Below the pieces are notes generated by a model that worked only from the letters and a program-made list of their open reading frames with translations, did no database searches and was not told where the DNA came from. A stretch of DNA of 63,805 nucleotides from Rhizaria sp. SCN 62-66 (taxonomy: Eukaryota; Rhizaria, unplaced): NCBI GenBank assembly GCA_001724265.1, contig MEDY01000293.1, forward strand, positions 1 through 63,805. The letters run 5' to 3'. Positions 1 to 10,735 of the stretch are shown one piece after another. Both the position numbers and the translations under genes were made by a program. The number at the start of each line of letters is the position of its first letter. Within the stretch, counting starts at the first letter, position 1.

Positions 1-1386
1 GGCGGCGGCGCGGGCCCCGGGGCGGGCGGCGCGGGCGGCGGCGGCGCGGCGGGGCTGCCCGCGGGCGCGCAGACGACGCTGCTGGCGCTGCCATCGGTGC
101 TGCTGTTCGCGCACACCAGCAGCGCGGGCTCCGCGGCCTCTGCAGTTGCCGCCGCTGACGGCGGCGCGACCGGCTCCGGCTCATCCGGTTTCGGCTCTGG
201 CTCAGGCTCCGGCGCTGGCGCTGGGGCGTTGAGTCGCGGCTCGAGCGGGCTGAGCCACTGCGCCAGCGGTCTCACCGTCGGCGGCCACGGCAGCCACGGC
301 GGCGCGCTGAGCCGCGCTGGGTCGTCGTCCTCGATGCACGGCAGCGCCAGCGCGGTGGCAGCGGGCGCCGGCAGCAGTGGCAGACTCAACGGCGTCGTCG
401 TCGCCGGCCCCGGCGGCGGCAGCGGCGGCGAGGAGAGCGCGCTGGACACAGTCCTTGCGACGCTGTCGCTGTCTGGGCTGGCGCTGGGCTGGGATGACGG
501 CAAGCAGGCCGTGGTGACCGTGGCCGAGACCGTGGCGGCGATCCGCCGCGAGCTGCGCGTCATCACCGTGCTGCAGGTCCTGTCTTCGCTCGCCTACGCG
601 TCCGCGGGCGCGCTGCTGCTTTACTACGGCGCCGCCGCGCTGCGCTCCACGAAGCCTTGGCATCCGTACGGGTCCTGGCTGCGCGACGACTTCCTCACGT
701 ACGTCCAGTTCTTCGGCCTCGCCATCGTGCTCTGGCTCGTCTGGACGCCGCTGCGCTGCGGGCCGCGCTCGCGCGCGCTGTCTGAGCACTCGCCGCGGGG
801 GCGCCAGGCCGCGTGCTGCTGCGGGCTCGCGCTATGCTCATGCGCGTGCTGCCTTCGCGGCGACGAGGGCCACTTCGAGCGCGTGCACTGGGCGCAGGAG
901 GCCGAGCGCAGGCACCGCGAGGAGCAGTACCAACACTTGCTCTCGCGCGAGCAGCAGGAACACGCCGACAGCACCACTGCCGCCGCTGCTGTCGCTGCCG
1001 CTGCGGCCGCTGCCGGCGTCCGCGTTGCCGTGGCGCCCGCCCCGCCCAAGGCCTCGGTTTACGCCGCCAGCGCCAACGCCAACGCGCTGACCGCGAGCGC
1101 GAGTGTGGGTGTGGGCGCGAGCAGCAGCGGCCGCGGCGCCACGGCGCCGGGCCCGTGGAGCGCGCAGCACTCGCAGCACGCCGAGTTCCCCTCTGCGTCG
1201 TCGTTCGCGGCGCTGTACGAGGGCGAAGACTACGCCGCCGACGCCGAGGCGCGCATGCGCGCCGGCAGCAGCAACAGCGCCAACGGCAGCGTGAGTGGCG
1301 GCTACGGCAAGGGACAGAGGCGTGCGGGCTCGTACCGGCCGCCGCCGGTCGCTGGAGGGGTGCTGGGGCTCAATGGCACGCTGTAA
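1..1386 (+). CDS. Partial Ala/Ser/Gly-rich protein with two membrane segments (3' part)
   Basis: The frame is open from the first base, so the 5' end lies outside the window; the stop is TAA at 1384. I do not recognise the family. About 100 residues of Gly/Ser/Ala-rich low complexity are followed by an ordered core. The core has two hydrophobic stretches, at about 556-642 (VITVLQVLSSLAYASAGALL) and 691-753 (FLTYVQFFGLAIVLWLVW), separated by a short polar loop, which suggests a hairpin of two membrane helices. Next comes a cysteine cluster near 820-855 (CCCGLALCSCACCL) that could be palmitoylated. After that lie a charged, helical, Glu/Arg/Gln-rich stretch and another Ala/Ser-rich tail. It is convergent with the next gene. 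The assignment as a gene rests on length, composition and the membrane core; the function is unknown. Confidence 0.7.
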   Translation, partial: GGGAGPGAGGAGGGGAAGLPAGAQTTLLALPSVLLFAHTSSAGSAASAVAAADGGATGSGSSGFGSGSGSGAGAGALSRGSSGLSHCASGLTVGGHGSHGGALSRAGSSSSMHGSASAVAAGAGSSGRLNGVVVAGPGGGSGGEESALDTVLATLSLSGLALGWDDGKQAVVTVAETVAAIRRELRVITVLQVLSSLAYASAGALLLYYGAAALRSTKPWHPYGSWLRDDFLTYVQFFGLAIVLWLVWTPLRCGPRSRALSEHSPRGRQAACCCGLALCSCACCLRGDEGHFERVHWAQEAERRHREEQYQHLLSREQQEHADSTTAAAAVAAAAAAAGVRVAVAPAPPKASVYAASANANALTASASVGVGASSSGRGATAPGPWSAQHSQHAEFPSASSFAALYEGEDYAADAEARMRAGSSNSANGSVSGGYGKGQRRAGSYRPPPVAGGVLGLNGTL

Positions 1387-1760
1387 GCGAGTGACAGCAA
1401 GTACGGACATGAAGTCTTGTCAGACAATGATTTATGTGTTGTATTATTGGTTATATAGACACACTTTTACCTACATTTTAAACGAGATACCTTCAAATAA
1501 ATTCGAATCAATACATTTTGAATGTTCGCATCGTCTACTGCGTGTTAGAATAAGTGAGACTTTATATCGAAGAGAAAATATGATTTTAAAATGACTATAG
1601 TTGTACAACATTCACTCTGGCCTTAATTTGACGCTGTGATAAAACAAAAAACAAGAACAAAGGCCTCAGAAATACATTCAGTATTACGAGTGCTTGAGTG
1701 AGCTCAAGCTCACTCACTCACACTAGCTCGCTGCGCCGCGACACTTGCGAGCCCGCCCGC
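1387..1760. other. Convergent intergenic region (3' UTRs)
   Basis: An AT-rich gap between two convergent genes, with an AATAAA-like hexamer near 1496 suitable for the plus-strand gene. I see no further gene. Near its right end is a 10-bp perfect inverted repeat, listed separately. Confidence 0.6.
1695..1716. repeat. Short perfect inverted repeat
   Basis: TGAGTGAGCT and AGCTCACTCA are exact reverse complements separated by two bases, followed by further CTCA units. It lies just beyond the stop of the minus-strand Calx-beta gene, so it could form a hairpin in that 3' UTR. No function can be shown. Confidence 0.5.
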
Positions 1761-4418
1761 TCAGTCCTCCTCGGTGATGGTGCTGAAGGTGCCGCGGTTC
1801 TGCGCCGCGCGCGCCTGGGGCGACATGAGCTGCGCGTCGCCGCCGCTGGAGCCCTTCTTGGACTTCTTGCCCTTGCTGCCGCTGGTGCCACTGCCGTCAC
1901 CGCTGCCGCTGGCGCCGGCCGCAGCCTTGCCTTCGGGCGCGGCGCCGGCCTTAGAGTTGGCCGACTGCGCGACCGAGCGCGACACGCTCTTGCGGCTCTC
2001 CTCGCGCTTGAGCACCGACTTGCGGCCAACGCGCGCCTGCGCGGCCATCTCGCGCTGCGTGGCGACCTCGTCCGCCTCGGCCGCGGTGTCGCGCGCGAGC
2101 TGCTCCGCCTCCTCGCGCTTGCGCCGCGTCTTGGAGTCCTCGGTCTCGTCCGCGTAGCCGGCGGCGCGGAGCTTGTGCTGCATGTCCATGTCCACCTCGG
2201 CCTCCTTGCGCAGGCGCTCGCGCGTCTCGGCGTCGACCAAGAGCACTTCTTCGATGCGCGCCTTGAAAAAGTTCGACACGGGCTTGGGCCCGCGGATGTC
2301 GTAGTCCTCCTCCTCGGTCTCGTCCTGGCGCTGGCAGCGGCGGAAGAAGGTCGCGCAGATCCAAGACTTGAGCAGGAGGAAGATGTAGATGACGAGGAAG
2401 ACGTTGACGATGACGAAGAAGATGGTCCACGCGTCCGTGTTGCGCAGGCGCTGCATGTCGCGATACGCGTACGTGATCAGCGTGTCTTGGAAGTACTCGT
2501 ACCGGTTGAATGAGATCTCGACGCTGACGTACTGCAGCTTGGTGCTGCCTGTGAGGTCGGGCCGCACGGGCGCCACGCATACGATGCCTAGACTGTGGTT
2601 GCTAGCGTCGACCCAGTAGGCGTTGGAGACGAGGAAGCCGCCGATACGGCACCACGGCGTGGCCACCGTCACGTCAGGCGGGTTCTTGACGCGGTCCGGC
2701 GTCACGGCGAAGTTGAAACCCATGACCGTCAGCAGCGTCGGCTCCGACATGGAGCCGATAAGCGGACTGATCCCCGTGATCTGCGTGGCGTACACATCGT
2801 CCGCCATCGACACTAGCGGGTCGTTGCGGCCCCAGACGTAGTAGTAGAGCGGCGCCTGGTCGGCCTCGCTGAGCTGCGACGACACGCGCACCATGAGCGC
2901 GAGCGGCGTCAGACACGCCTCCGTCGCGTTCGTCGGGTTCTCGATGCACGCGGGGACGGGGCACGAGATCTGGCGCCGGTTCAGCACCGTGCCCATGGTC
3001 GTCGGCACCGATGCCCACACGCCCCAGCGGCACTGGAAGCTGCGGACGAAGATGAGCCCGGTGCCGGGCGAGGCGGCATTGCCCTGCGCCATGGGCCACA
3101 GCGGCGAACTATCGTCCAGCGACGACGCCTCAATGATCTGCATGTCCGAGGACTCGACCGCGGCCAGGTTGAGCGTCACGGCCTTGTCGAAGGTCAGCGT
3201 GACGGTGCCGCCGCCGCCGCGGAAGCCGAGGAGCGGGGCGACCGTGGAGACGTTGAGCGACGTCTCGAGGATGGTGAGGCCGAGCAGCGGGACAACAACA
3301 TCCGTGTACGCCGGGTCCGCGGTCGTGACCGTGCCCATGGACCGCTGGAACACCATGGCACCCTCGACGACGTTGTCGAGCACCGCGGTGTAGATGACAC
3401 TGATGTTTTGGTACGCCGTCTCCGTGAAGGTCACCACGGCCGGCGAAACGGAGAACTGGGAGGGCACGGAAAAGAGCGTAAGTACAACGTCGGCCGCGGG
3501 CTTGGTGGCGAGGAAGAAAGTCGTCTCGAGACTGGCACCTTCCTTGAGAGTGAAGACGGAGGTCGTGACGCGGAGCTCCGGCGCGTCGTTGTCAGCAATG
3601 TAAAACTTGATAGTATCGTAGGTCCACGTCGTGAACGTGTCATCAAACGTCAATTTCATAATTTGCGTGCGGTTGAAGTCGATCAAGTCGTTGGGAATCG
3701 CAGTGAAAACCACGGCTTGCGTCTCAAAGAAGTTAGCAGGAGTGAAGGTTATCGACGCGACCGAGGCTTGCATGCCGGACTCGGCGGCCATGCCGGAGGA
3801 CGGGTCGTCAAAGGTGAAGGTAATGGTCAAGTCGGTCAGAGGCGCGGACGAGAGCGAGTACTGAAATGTAAGCTAACTGCCTTCAGTGACGTTGGCGGCC
3901 ATGTTGGGCGGCTCCGAGTACAGATCCGAGCTGAGGAGCTCGACGGCGGCGGTGATGTGGAGGTTGACCGTGATGGTAAGAGAGCATGTCGGCTGCGAGC
4001 CGCCAGTAATCACCAGATAGGAATAGACACACGAAAAGGAGTACTCACCAGCCGGTACCGCGGCCACAGTCTCCACGTAAATGGTCGTGGATGCGCCGCT
4101 AACGATGTCTGTATCCACGGTGCGGAGGGCGAAGAAGTCGGTGGGGACAATCGTAGTCGGTGGCGGTGGCGGGGTTGACGTAAGAGTGCAGCTATATGTG
4201 TCCAATGAGGCCGTGTCGCTGCCGGTGTTAGTCAGGGTCACGGGAACAGAGTAGGCTGCGGACGGGCCGGTCACTACCGCAGGGCTCGGCGACACGGTCA
4301 CAACGTGAGACTCGCACTGCGCCTGCGACAGCTGTGCAAACACTGCGAGCAGCAGCGCTAGCAGCAGCGGCAGCGTGCGGGACAGCGAGCCGCCGCGCGC
4401 AAAAGCCAGGGCATGCAT
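1761..4418 (-). CDS. Calx-beta/IPT type I membrane protein, interrupted by an in-frame TAG
   Basis: One frame of 886 codons runs from ATG (4418) to TGA (1761), broken only by TAG at 3873-3875 (codon 182). An N-terminal signal peptide ends near residue 33 (LLALLLAVFAQLSQA). Extracellular beta-rich domains follow. Calx-beta-like repeats lie at about 175-280, ending in the typical DNDAPE, and at about 284-375. An IPT/TIG-like domain occupies about 540-650. One membrane helix is at about 663-690 (FFVIVNVFLVIYIFLLL). The cytoplasmic tail is charged and Lys/Glu-rich, with DETEEEDYD. Architecture suggests a surface adhesion or receptor protein; the ligand is unknown. The second repeat aligns without gaps to the sequence around the TAG, so the codon lies in coding sequence. 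It could be readthrough, reassignment, a null allele or a sequencing error. It faces CCT7 across a divergent promoter region. Confidence 0.75.
3873..3875 (-). other. In-frame TAG inside a Calx-beta repeat
   Basis: Codon 182 of the Calx-beta/IPT gene reads TAG, between NVTEGS and LTFQYSLSSAP. The following repeat reads EGASLETTFFLATKP, which places Ser at the TAG position with no gap. A 30-nt GT-AG removal (3856-3885 region) would keep frame but delete the conserved EGS and would be far shorter than the other introns here (156-550 nt). Confidence 0.7.
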
Positions 4419-5335
4419 TGTGTTGTTGTGACAAAGCAGGCGAACGAGAAGCGTTCAGAGCAATACAGTTGCTTGCTTTCCTTTTGGCCTCGCAGCAGGC
4501 GGGCTCGGATGAGGTGGGCGGGTGCTCAACAGGGGAGTGGAGCACAACCTGGTAAGCAAATGTAGCGGACAAGAGCCAAGAGCGAGCTAGGCGGACGCCG
4601 CGGAGGGAAGAACCGAGGTCAAGCAAGGGAAATAGGGTCGCAGGGAGGGAGAGAGTATCGAGTGCAGCCAGTTTGAATTGAGACGATGAGTTGGTGGGCA
4701 ACATGAGACAGAGACAGAAATACAAATTAAGATAAAGATTAATGAAAGAGATTTGTTACATCTACAGATAAAATAATTTTTATCAACGGCCCCCATCCGG
4801 CGCACGGAGCACGAATGTGCTGCAACTCTACGAGCGTAACGTACACACTGCACTGACTGTGAGAGAACCGAGTGGGATGGTTAGACAGCCGGTTCGACCG
4901 AAGACCGGCTAAACTTCGAGACACACAGAGAGAGGCGCCCGTTCAAATTGGGCCCGGGCTATTCTTTCCGTTATCGCGGTTATGAGAGCGAGATAGGGGT
5001 AAAGATTTTTTATGCGGGGCTCTTTCGTTGGTGTGTATCATTAACATGCTATACTTTTGTGCGTTACAGTTGTTTGCGGGGAGGATTCAGTGACACGCGA
5101 CCGATTTTAGAGAGATCGAGTGCGGCAACGGCCAGATGTTCGCGAGCCACCTTACGACGCACTCCTGCGCCTCTTTTTCCCTTTCTTGACACATTCTACT
5201 ACTACGGATATAGTCTTTCAGAGCTTGTGTATGGTATCCTGCGTGAAAATGACTTCAACTCACCCCGATTGGCCGTTGTTTGACGTGTTCTTTTTGTCGT
5301 ACTTCATGTTTCTCCCCAAAAGACCTTCGCCCGTC
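4419..5335. promoter_or_regulatory. Divergent intergenic region, Calx-beta gene / CCT7
   Basis: About 0.9 kb separates two divergent start codons and must hold both promoters and 5' UTRs. Composition drops sharply from coding GC levels. It contains a 7-bp perfect hairpin (4887-4910). Open frames here are short and unlike the neighbouring coding sequence, so I call no gene. Confidence 0.5.
4887..4910. repeat. Hairpin-forming inverted repeat
   Basis: AGCCGGT and ACCGGCT flank a 10-base loop. The loop includes TTCGA-like bases, but flanking stems of a tRNA T-arm are absent. It could be a protein-binding palindrome in the divergent promoter. Confidence 0.35.
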
Positions 5336-6985
5336 ATGTCGTTCATGATGCAGCCGCGAATTGTCCTCCTGAAAGAGGGTACGGACACTTCCCAGGGACG
5401 GGGTCAGCTGATCTCCAACATCAACGCCTGCGAGGCCGTTTTTGAGATCCTCAAGACCACCCTGGGCCCCTGCGGCATGGACAAGCTCATCTACAACGAG
5501 GGCAACGGCCGCGAGAACGTCACCATCTCCAACGACGGTGCCACGATCATCAAGCTGCTCGACATCGTGCACCCTGCCGCCAAGACGCTCGTCGACATTG
5601 CGCGCTCGCAGGACACCGAGGTCGGCGACGGCACGACGACGGTGACGCTGCTCGCGGGCGAGTTCCTCCGCCAGGTCAAGACCTTCATCGAGGACGGCAT
5701 GCACCCGCGCATCATCATCCAGGGCTACCGCCTCGCTGTCGCCGAGGCGCTGTCGAAGCTGCGCGCGCTTGCCGTGCCCGTTGACAAGGACGACCCGGAG
5801 AAGTTTTACACGATGCTTACGCGCTGCGCCGGCACCGCGCTCAACTCGAAGCTCATCTCTGGCCAGAAGGCCTTCTTCTCCAAGATTGCCGTCGACGCCA
5901 TCATGCAGATCAAGGAGTCGCTCGACCTCAACAAGATCGGCATGAAGCGCGTCGCCGGTGGCTCCGTCACTGACTCGATCCTCGTCGAGGGCGTTGCCTT
6001 CCAGAAGACCTTCGTCTACGCCGGCTTCGAGCAGCAGCCCAAGAAGTTCATCGACGCCCGCGTCGCGTGCCTCAACGTCGAGCTGGAGCTCTCTAAGGAG
6101 CGCAACAACGCCGAGGTTCGCGTCACCGACATCAAGCAGTACCAGGAGATCGTCGAGGCCGAGTGGTCCATCATCTACCGCAAGCTCGACCAGATTGTCA
6201 AGTCCGGCGCCAAGATCGTGCTCTCCACGCGCCCTATCGGCGACCTCGCCACGCAGTACTTCGCGGACCGCGACATCTTCTGCGCCGGCCGCGTCGCTTC
6301 GCTCGACATGGACCGCGTGTGCGCCGCCACGGGCGCCGTGATCCAGACCTCGCTCGGCGACCTCTCGGACGCCGTGCTCGGCAGGGTCGGGCTATTCGAG
6401 GAGCGCCAGGTCGGCTCCGAGCGCTTCAACTTCTTCGAGCGCTGCCCCGGCGCCAAGACGGCGACGATCATCCTCCGCGGTGGCTCCGAGCAGTTCATCG
6501 CTGAGGCGGAGCGCTCGCTGCACGACTCGATCATGATCGTCAAGCGCGCCGTGACGCACAATGCCGTCGTCGGCGGCGGCGGCGCGATCGAGATGGAGCT
6601 CGCGCGCCACCTGCGCACCTACGCCAAGACGATCAAGAGCAAGGTGCAGCTCGTGGTGCAGGCCTACGCCAAGGCGCTCGAGGTGATCCCGCGCCAGCTC
6701 TCCGACAACGCCGGCTTCGACTCAACCGACATCGTCAACAAGCTCACCGCGGCGCACACCGCCGGCCAGACATGGGCGGGCGTCGACATCGAGAACGAGG
6801 ACATCTGCGACACGTTCGAGGCCTTCGTTTGGGAGCCGTCTTTGATCAAGATGAACGCGCTGTCCGCCGCCACCGAGGCCGCGTGCCTGATCCTGTCGGT
6901 CGATGAGACTGTCAAGAACCCCGCGGCGCAGGGCATCGAGGACAACCGCCTCGCTAAGTCCGCCGGCGGCCAGTGGAACAAGTAA
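5336..6985 (+). CDS. CCT7: T-complex chaperonin subunit eta (CCT7/TCP-1 eta)
   Basis: Intronless, 549 aa, the usual CCT length. CCT is the cytosolic ring chaperonin that folds actin, tubulin and WD-repeat proteins using ATP. Group II chaperonin signatures are all present: [10 protein letters not shown] at about 41-50, [21 protein letters not shown] at about 97, and [13 protein letters not shown] at about 413. Eta-specific features are the N-terminal [13 protein letters not shown] and the C-terminal stretch [18 protein letters not shown]-like sequence followed by the conserved ending around SVDETVKNP. The frame is open further upstream to 5120, but family alignment puts the start at MSFMMQPR (5336) or the internal Met at 5345. 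Stop is TAA. Assignment to the eta paralogue is very secure. Confidence 0.96.
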   Translation: MSFMMQPRIVLLKEGTDTSQGRGQLISNINACEAVFEILKTTLGPCGMDKLIYNEGNGRENVTISNDGATIIKLLDIVHPAAKTLVDIARSQDTEVGDGTTTVTLLAGEFLRQVKTFIEDGMHPRIIIQGYRLAVAEALSKLRALAVPVDKDDPEKFYTMLTRCAGTALNSKLISGQKAFFSKIAVDAIMQIKESLDLNKIGMKRVAGGSVTDSILVEGVAFQKTFVYAGFEQQPKKFIDARVACLNVELELSKERNNAEVRVTDIKQYQEIVEAEWSIIYRKLDQIVKSGAKIVLSTRPIGDLATQYFADRDIFCAGRVASLDMDRVCAATGAVIQTSLGDLSDAVLGRVGLFEERQVGSERFNFFERCPGAKTATIILRGGSEQFIAEAERSLHDSIMIVKRAVTHNAVVGGGGAIEMELARHLRTYAKTIKSKVQLVVQAYAKALEVIPRQLSDNAGFDSTDIVNKLTAAHTAGQTWAGVDIENEDICDTFEAFVWEPSLIKMNALSAATEAACLILSVDETVKNPAAQGIEDNRLAKSAGGQWNK

Positions 6986-7667
6986 TTAATGCAATCCGGA
7001 CGTTAAACAAAAACAAAAACAAAAAACGATGAGAAAAACAATTTCCGTGTACAAGAATGCGAGCAAGGAACAGGCTTATAAGTGCGGTGCTATGATGTAT
7101 GTGACACCGTGAACGTGTCACACAAGAGCTTCTGTTGCTGTTGCTGCTGTTGTTCCCTTTCTTTTTGTTCAGTATTTGTTTCTCCGTTCTGTTGAGTTTA
7201 TTTTCGTTGCATTTTGCCAGTTCTAGTTCACAAGTTCTAAGTAGTAGTCTTAAGTAGTCGTATAGTGGAGTGACCGTGATTGATTGAGTGAGTGAGTCAG
7301 GGGGCGGGGGCGGTGCGAGTGATCGCGCCGTCTCCAGAGTGAGCGCGCACGCAAAGCATACGCACACACGCAGTGTCGCGGGGCGGACAATCTTTCACGA
7401 TCACACAACAACCGCAACCAACAACAAAAATTACAGTTTACTGTAGTATGTATACCCGTTATCATATGTAATAATACAAAAAACACGAACCTTAAATAAA
7501 TAGCACAACATATCAATCACAAGAACAAGAGCAATGTTGCAAAAGAAGCACTCATTTTTGTTCACTTTTGTATTCCTTTCTTGCTGACCATCTTACGACG
7601 GAGAATCAATCAATGCGTGCAATTTTGCAAGCTTTCCAAAGGTCATCGTAATCACACACGTACTCCC
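6986..7667. other. Convergent intergenic region, CCT7 / Zuotin
   Basis: AT-rich 3' flanks of two convergent genes, with A-rich stretches just after the CCT7 stop and an AATAAA near 7495. I see no gene; frames are short and lack the GC-rich coding signature. Confidence 0.55.
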
Positions 7668-10339
7668 TCACTGCGCGCCCCCCGCGGCCGCGGCGGCCGC
7701 GGCCGCCTTCTTGCTCTTGATGTGTTCGAGGATCATCTTGTAGCGCGCGAAGCACTGCGCGCGCGTCTTGCCGGGCACGCGGCCTGCGACGACGGCCCAG
7801 CGGTCCGGCGCGTCCTTGGACACGGTCCGCAGCGCGTCTTCGAAGCACGCCTGCTGCGAGGCCGACCACACGTCCGTCGCCGCTCCCGCCACGGCCGCCG
7901 CCGTCGCCGCGGCTGTCGCGGCGGCCGCGGGGGACGCGCCCGTGCCAGGAGCCGGCGCGGTCGCAGCGGCGGCGGCAGCAGGGGCGGCGGCCTTACAGGT
8001 GCTGCTGCTGCTGCTGCTGCTACTCTTCTTGTCATCAGACTTGTCCTTATCCTTCTTATCATCCTTTTTCGCACTGACACCGTTGGCGCTGACACTGGTA
8101 CTGGTACTGGTACTGGCGCTGGCGCTGGCGCTGGCGCTGGTGCTGGTGGCGTCGCCGTCGCCCGCGAGCAGCAGGTGCCCCTGCGCGGCGCGCCTGTTGT
8201 GCGCGACGGCGGCCTCCATCTCGCGCAGCACGCGCTCCCTAAATTGCGCCATCTGCACGTTGTCCCCACCCGAGCCCATGCTCTGCGCCAGCTCCTGGTC
8301 CTTGACGCGCCGCAGCACGTCCTTCTCGCTCTTGGAGCCCACCAGCGCGGATACCTTAGCCCAGCGGTCGCGCGAGCCCGCGGGGACTTTTTCCATCGCC
8401 TTGATCAGCGTGCCGAGCTCCGGAATCGTCCACTTGCCGCTCGCCGCAGCCGCGGTCGTCGCGGCCGCTGCCGCCGCCGCACCGGTCTCGCTCTCGTCCT
8501 CAGCGGCGGCGGCGGCGGGGTTGGTCGCGACGCGAGCGCGCGCGCGCTCTGCGACGGCGGCAACGGCGGGCATCGCGGCCAGCGCGCCCTGCGCCAGCGC
8601 CGCGCGCGGGTCCGCGAGGTTGATCTTGGCCTCCTTGAGCGCGGCCTCGACCGCGACTTGCGCGGGCTCGTCTTCGGCCAGCACCTCGACCATCGCCGTT
8701 GCCACGGCTGCGGCGGCAAAGCCCGAGGCGGCCGCAAGCGCGGGTTCGCGCGCAAAGAGCAACCGCAGCATCTGCCGCCGCTGCAGCAGTCCGGCGGCGC
8801 GTGCGCGGGCCCGGGCCTCGGCCTCGGCAGCAGCGGCCGCAGCGGCGCGCGCCTCGGCCGCGGCGGCGGCGGCTGCGTCGGCATCGGCCTTCTTCTTGTC
8901 ATACGCGCGCTTCTTGGCGAGCTTCTTCTCCTCCTGCTCGTAGGCGCGCAGAAAGTGGAGCCGCGGGTCCGCGCTCTCGGCCGCCGTGACGAGGCGGCGC
9001 AGACGCGCGATCTCCTCCTTCTTGAGCAGCTCGCGGTTCTTCTTGTTCTTCTGCGCCACGTGCCGGCGCTCGTCGCGCGACGCCGAGTCGCCCACGCGCT
9101 CAGTGTCGCCGCGCGCGAACTCACGCCACGACTTGAACCCGCCCCAGAACGAGTAGAAGGCGCGCACCTGCGAGGGAAACCGCGGGATAACAAAAAGAAA
9201 AGGACGGCATACAAGGCAAAATAAACGTGAGAATCACGGGTTAAAGCAAAACGACAGTCAGTAATAGCAATTTACATGCAAATAAATTAAAATTTAGAAC
9301 TTATAATTGCAAAGAGACTTTAAATCATCGAGATATATTTGCAATTGCAGAACTGGTTTGTCGCGTGTCGTACCTGGCTCCAGGGCGCGTCCGCGGCGCC
9401 CAGTGCCGGCACGGGCTTGACCTGCGAGTAGCGCGCGTTAAGCGCGAACACGGGCGCGAACTGCGAGAGGAACATCTCCGTCGCCGCGGGCTCGAACGCG
9501 ACGGCCGTGGCGGCGTCGGCGGGCGGCGCGTCCGGCCTGGCGACGGCCTCATTGGCGGCCAGCGCGGCGGCGGCTGCGAGCACCTGCATCACGGGCTTGT
9601 CCAGCGGGAGCGGAATCCAGTCGTCCATCTTGTACTCTGAGTCGTAATCCACGCGCAGCGTCGGGTTCGTCAGGATCTCGAAGCCTGAAGAGGACAGAGC
9701 AAACGAACAAGTAGCATGCGAGAGTAAGAAGCAAGATGAATGAATGAATGAATGAGATCAGTATAAGAGTAAATAGCAATAAATATCCAAGAATTATACC
9801 AGCACATTCAATATTTCGTTCTTGTAAAGACGGTATGTTGTTTACGTACCCTTCTGCAGCGCCTTGAAGCGGAGCTCTGCGGCGGCGCGCTGCTTGGGCG
9901 TGGCTTTGTCGGGATGCAGCAGCAGGTTAATCTTGCGATACTTGGCGCGAATCTCGCTGTCCGTGGCGTCGAGCGCGCGGTCCGCAAGGTCGAGCAGCCC
10001 ATAGTAATCGCTGTTGTGGCAGCGGCGCAGCCTGCGCGCGAGGCGGTCGTCGTCGTCCGCGGCGGCGTCGGCGGCCGCGCGGGCGTCCTCGCCCTGCGCG
10101 TCGATGATGGGTGGGAAAAACAGCCGGTGCGCGGCCGCGCCCACGCGCTCAAAGCCCGTAAATAGCTCCAGGGGCAAGAGTGCTGCCGCGGTCACGGCCA
10201 CGGGCTCGTCCTCGTCCTCTGAGTCGTCCTCCTCCGCAGCGGCCGCAGGTGAGGCAGACTCAGGCGCAGGGGGTAGGGAATAAGCCATATAAGGCCCGAA
10301 GAACGGGTCCTCAAGCAGAGCCCGAATAGCGGTTGACAT
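7668..10339 (-). CDS. DNAJC2: Zuotin/DNAJC2 ribosome-associated J-protein, 3 exons
   Basis: Coding exons are 10339-9850, 9684-9374 and 9167-7668, giving 766 aa. Zuotin is the Hsp40 partner in the ribosome-associated complex; it sits at the peptide exit tunnel and stimulates Hsp70 on nascent chains. Exon 1 holds the J domain with HPD at residues 142-144, preceded by YYGLLDL and YRKINLL. The splice to FEILTNPTLR completes it. Next is the zuotin homology domain (FYSFWGGFKSWREF, RDERRHVAQKNKKNR) and a long charged Ala-rich helix for ribosome binding. The C-terminus carries two SANT/Myb domains, at about 511-560 (KWTIPELGTLIKAM) and 698-755 (VWSASQQACFEDAL), as in animal MPP11 and unlike yeast Zuo1. 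A Ser/Thr-Ala repeat and poly-Ser link the SANT domains. Stop is TGA. Confidence 0.93.
8001..8021. repeat. (GCT)7 trinucleotide repeat
   Basis: A pure GCT run in the last exon of DNAJC2 that encodes poly-Ser on the minus strand. Confidence 0.85.
8095..8148. repeat. Coding hexanucleotide repeat
   Basis: Tandem CTGGTA and CTGGCG units give an alternating (Ser-Thr)n/(Ser-Ala)n tract in the linker between the two SANT domains of DNAJC2. Confidence 0.8.
9168..9373 (-). other. Intron 2 of DNAJC2
   Basis: 206 nt, donor GTACGA after AGCCAG, acceptor CTCGCAG before GTGCGCGCC, phase 0. Removal joins DAPWSQ to VRAFYSFW, matching the zuotin family. Confidence 0.88.
9685..9849 (-). other. Intron 1 of DNAJC2
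   Basis: 165 nt, donor GTACGT after CAGAAGG, acceptor CTTCAG before GCTTCGAG, phase 1. Removal joins the J domain cleanly (KALQKGFEILTNP). It contains a (GAAT)n microsatellite. Confidence 0.88.
9735..9755. repeat. GAAT tetranucleotide microsatellite
   Basis: About five tandem ATGA/GAAT units inside intron 1 of DNAJC2; probably length-variable. Confidence 0.8.
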
Positions 10340-10735
10340 ATAACTTCACGGTAAATCTTTCGCGTAACGCGCAGCCTTGTTGACGATCGTGTCGTGTCGA
10401 ACGCAAACACTTCGATCAACGCGTACTCCTCTCTGCCGTCCGCACTGTCGCGGAGTCAACAGGACACTCGGTTTGTGGTGCGCCACAAGTTTAGGCAACT
10501 ATAGAGTTCATATAGCATCTATTAAGATTAACTCAGGAGTATCTTGGTAAAGTAACTGATTCATAAAATTTACTCAATCATTGATACACACATTCTTCAT
10601 TAGCATGTGGTATAGAGTGAATGATGTATTGTGAGGTGACACTTAATGATGTCATGCTTTGGGCTAAATAACGGTCTATGTAATAATTTCAAAAGTATAA
10701 GTAACAAAAATAAGAGCGCTGAAACAAACAAACGC
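10340..10735. promoter_or_regulatory. Intergenic region between two minus-strand genes
   Basis: This holds the DNAJC2 promoter and 5' UTR on its left-facing side and the Rpp21 3' UTR. It is AT-rich without a coding signal. Confidence 0.5.

Noticed and set aside
3856-3885. A 30-nt GT-AG intron removing the TAG in the Calx-beta gene
   Set aside because: It keeps frame and ends in a good acceptor-like TTTCAG, but it would delete the conserved EGS of the repeat and is five times shorter than any other intron in the window.
5120-5335. N-terminal extension of CCT7
   Set aside because: The frame is open but the residues do not match any CCT eta; the family start aligns with 5336-5345.
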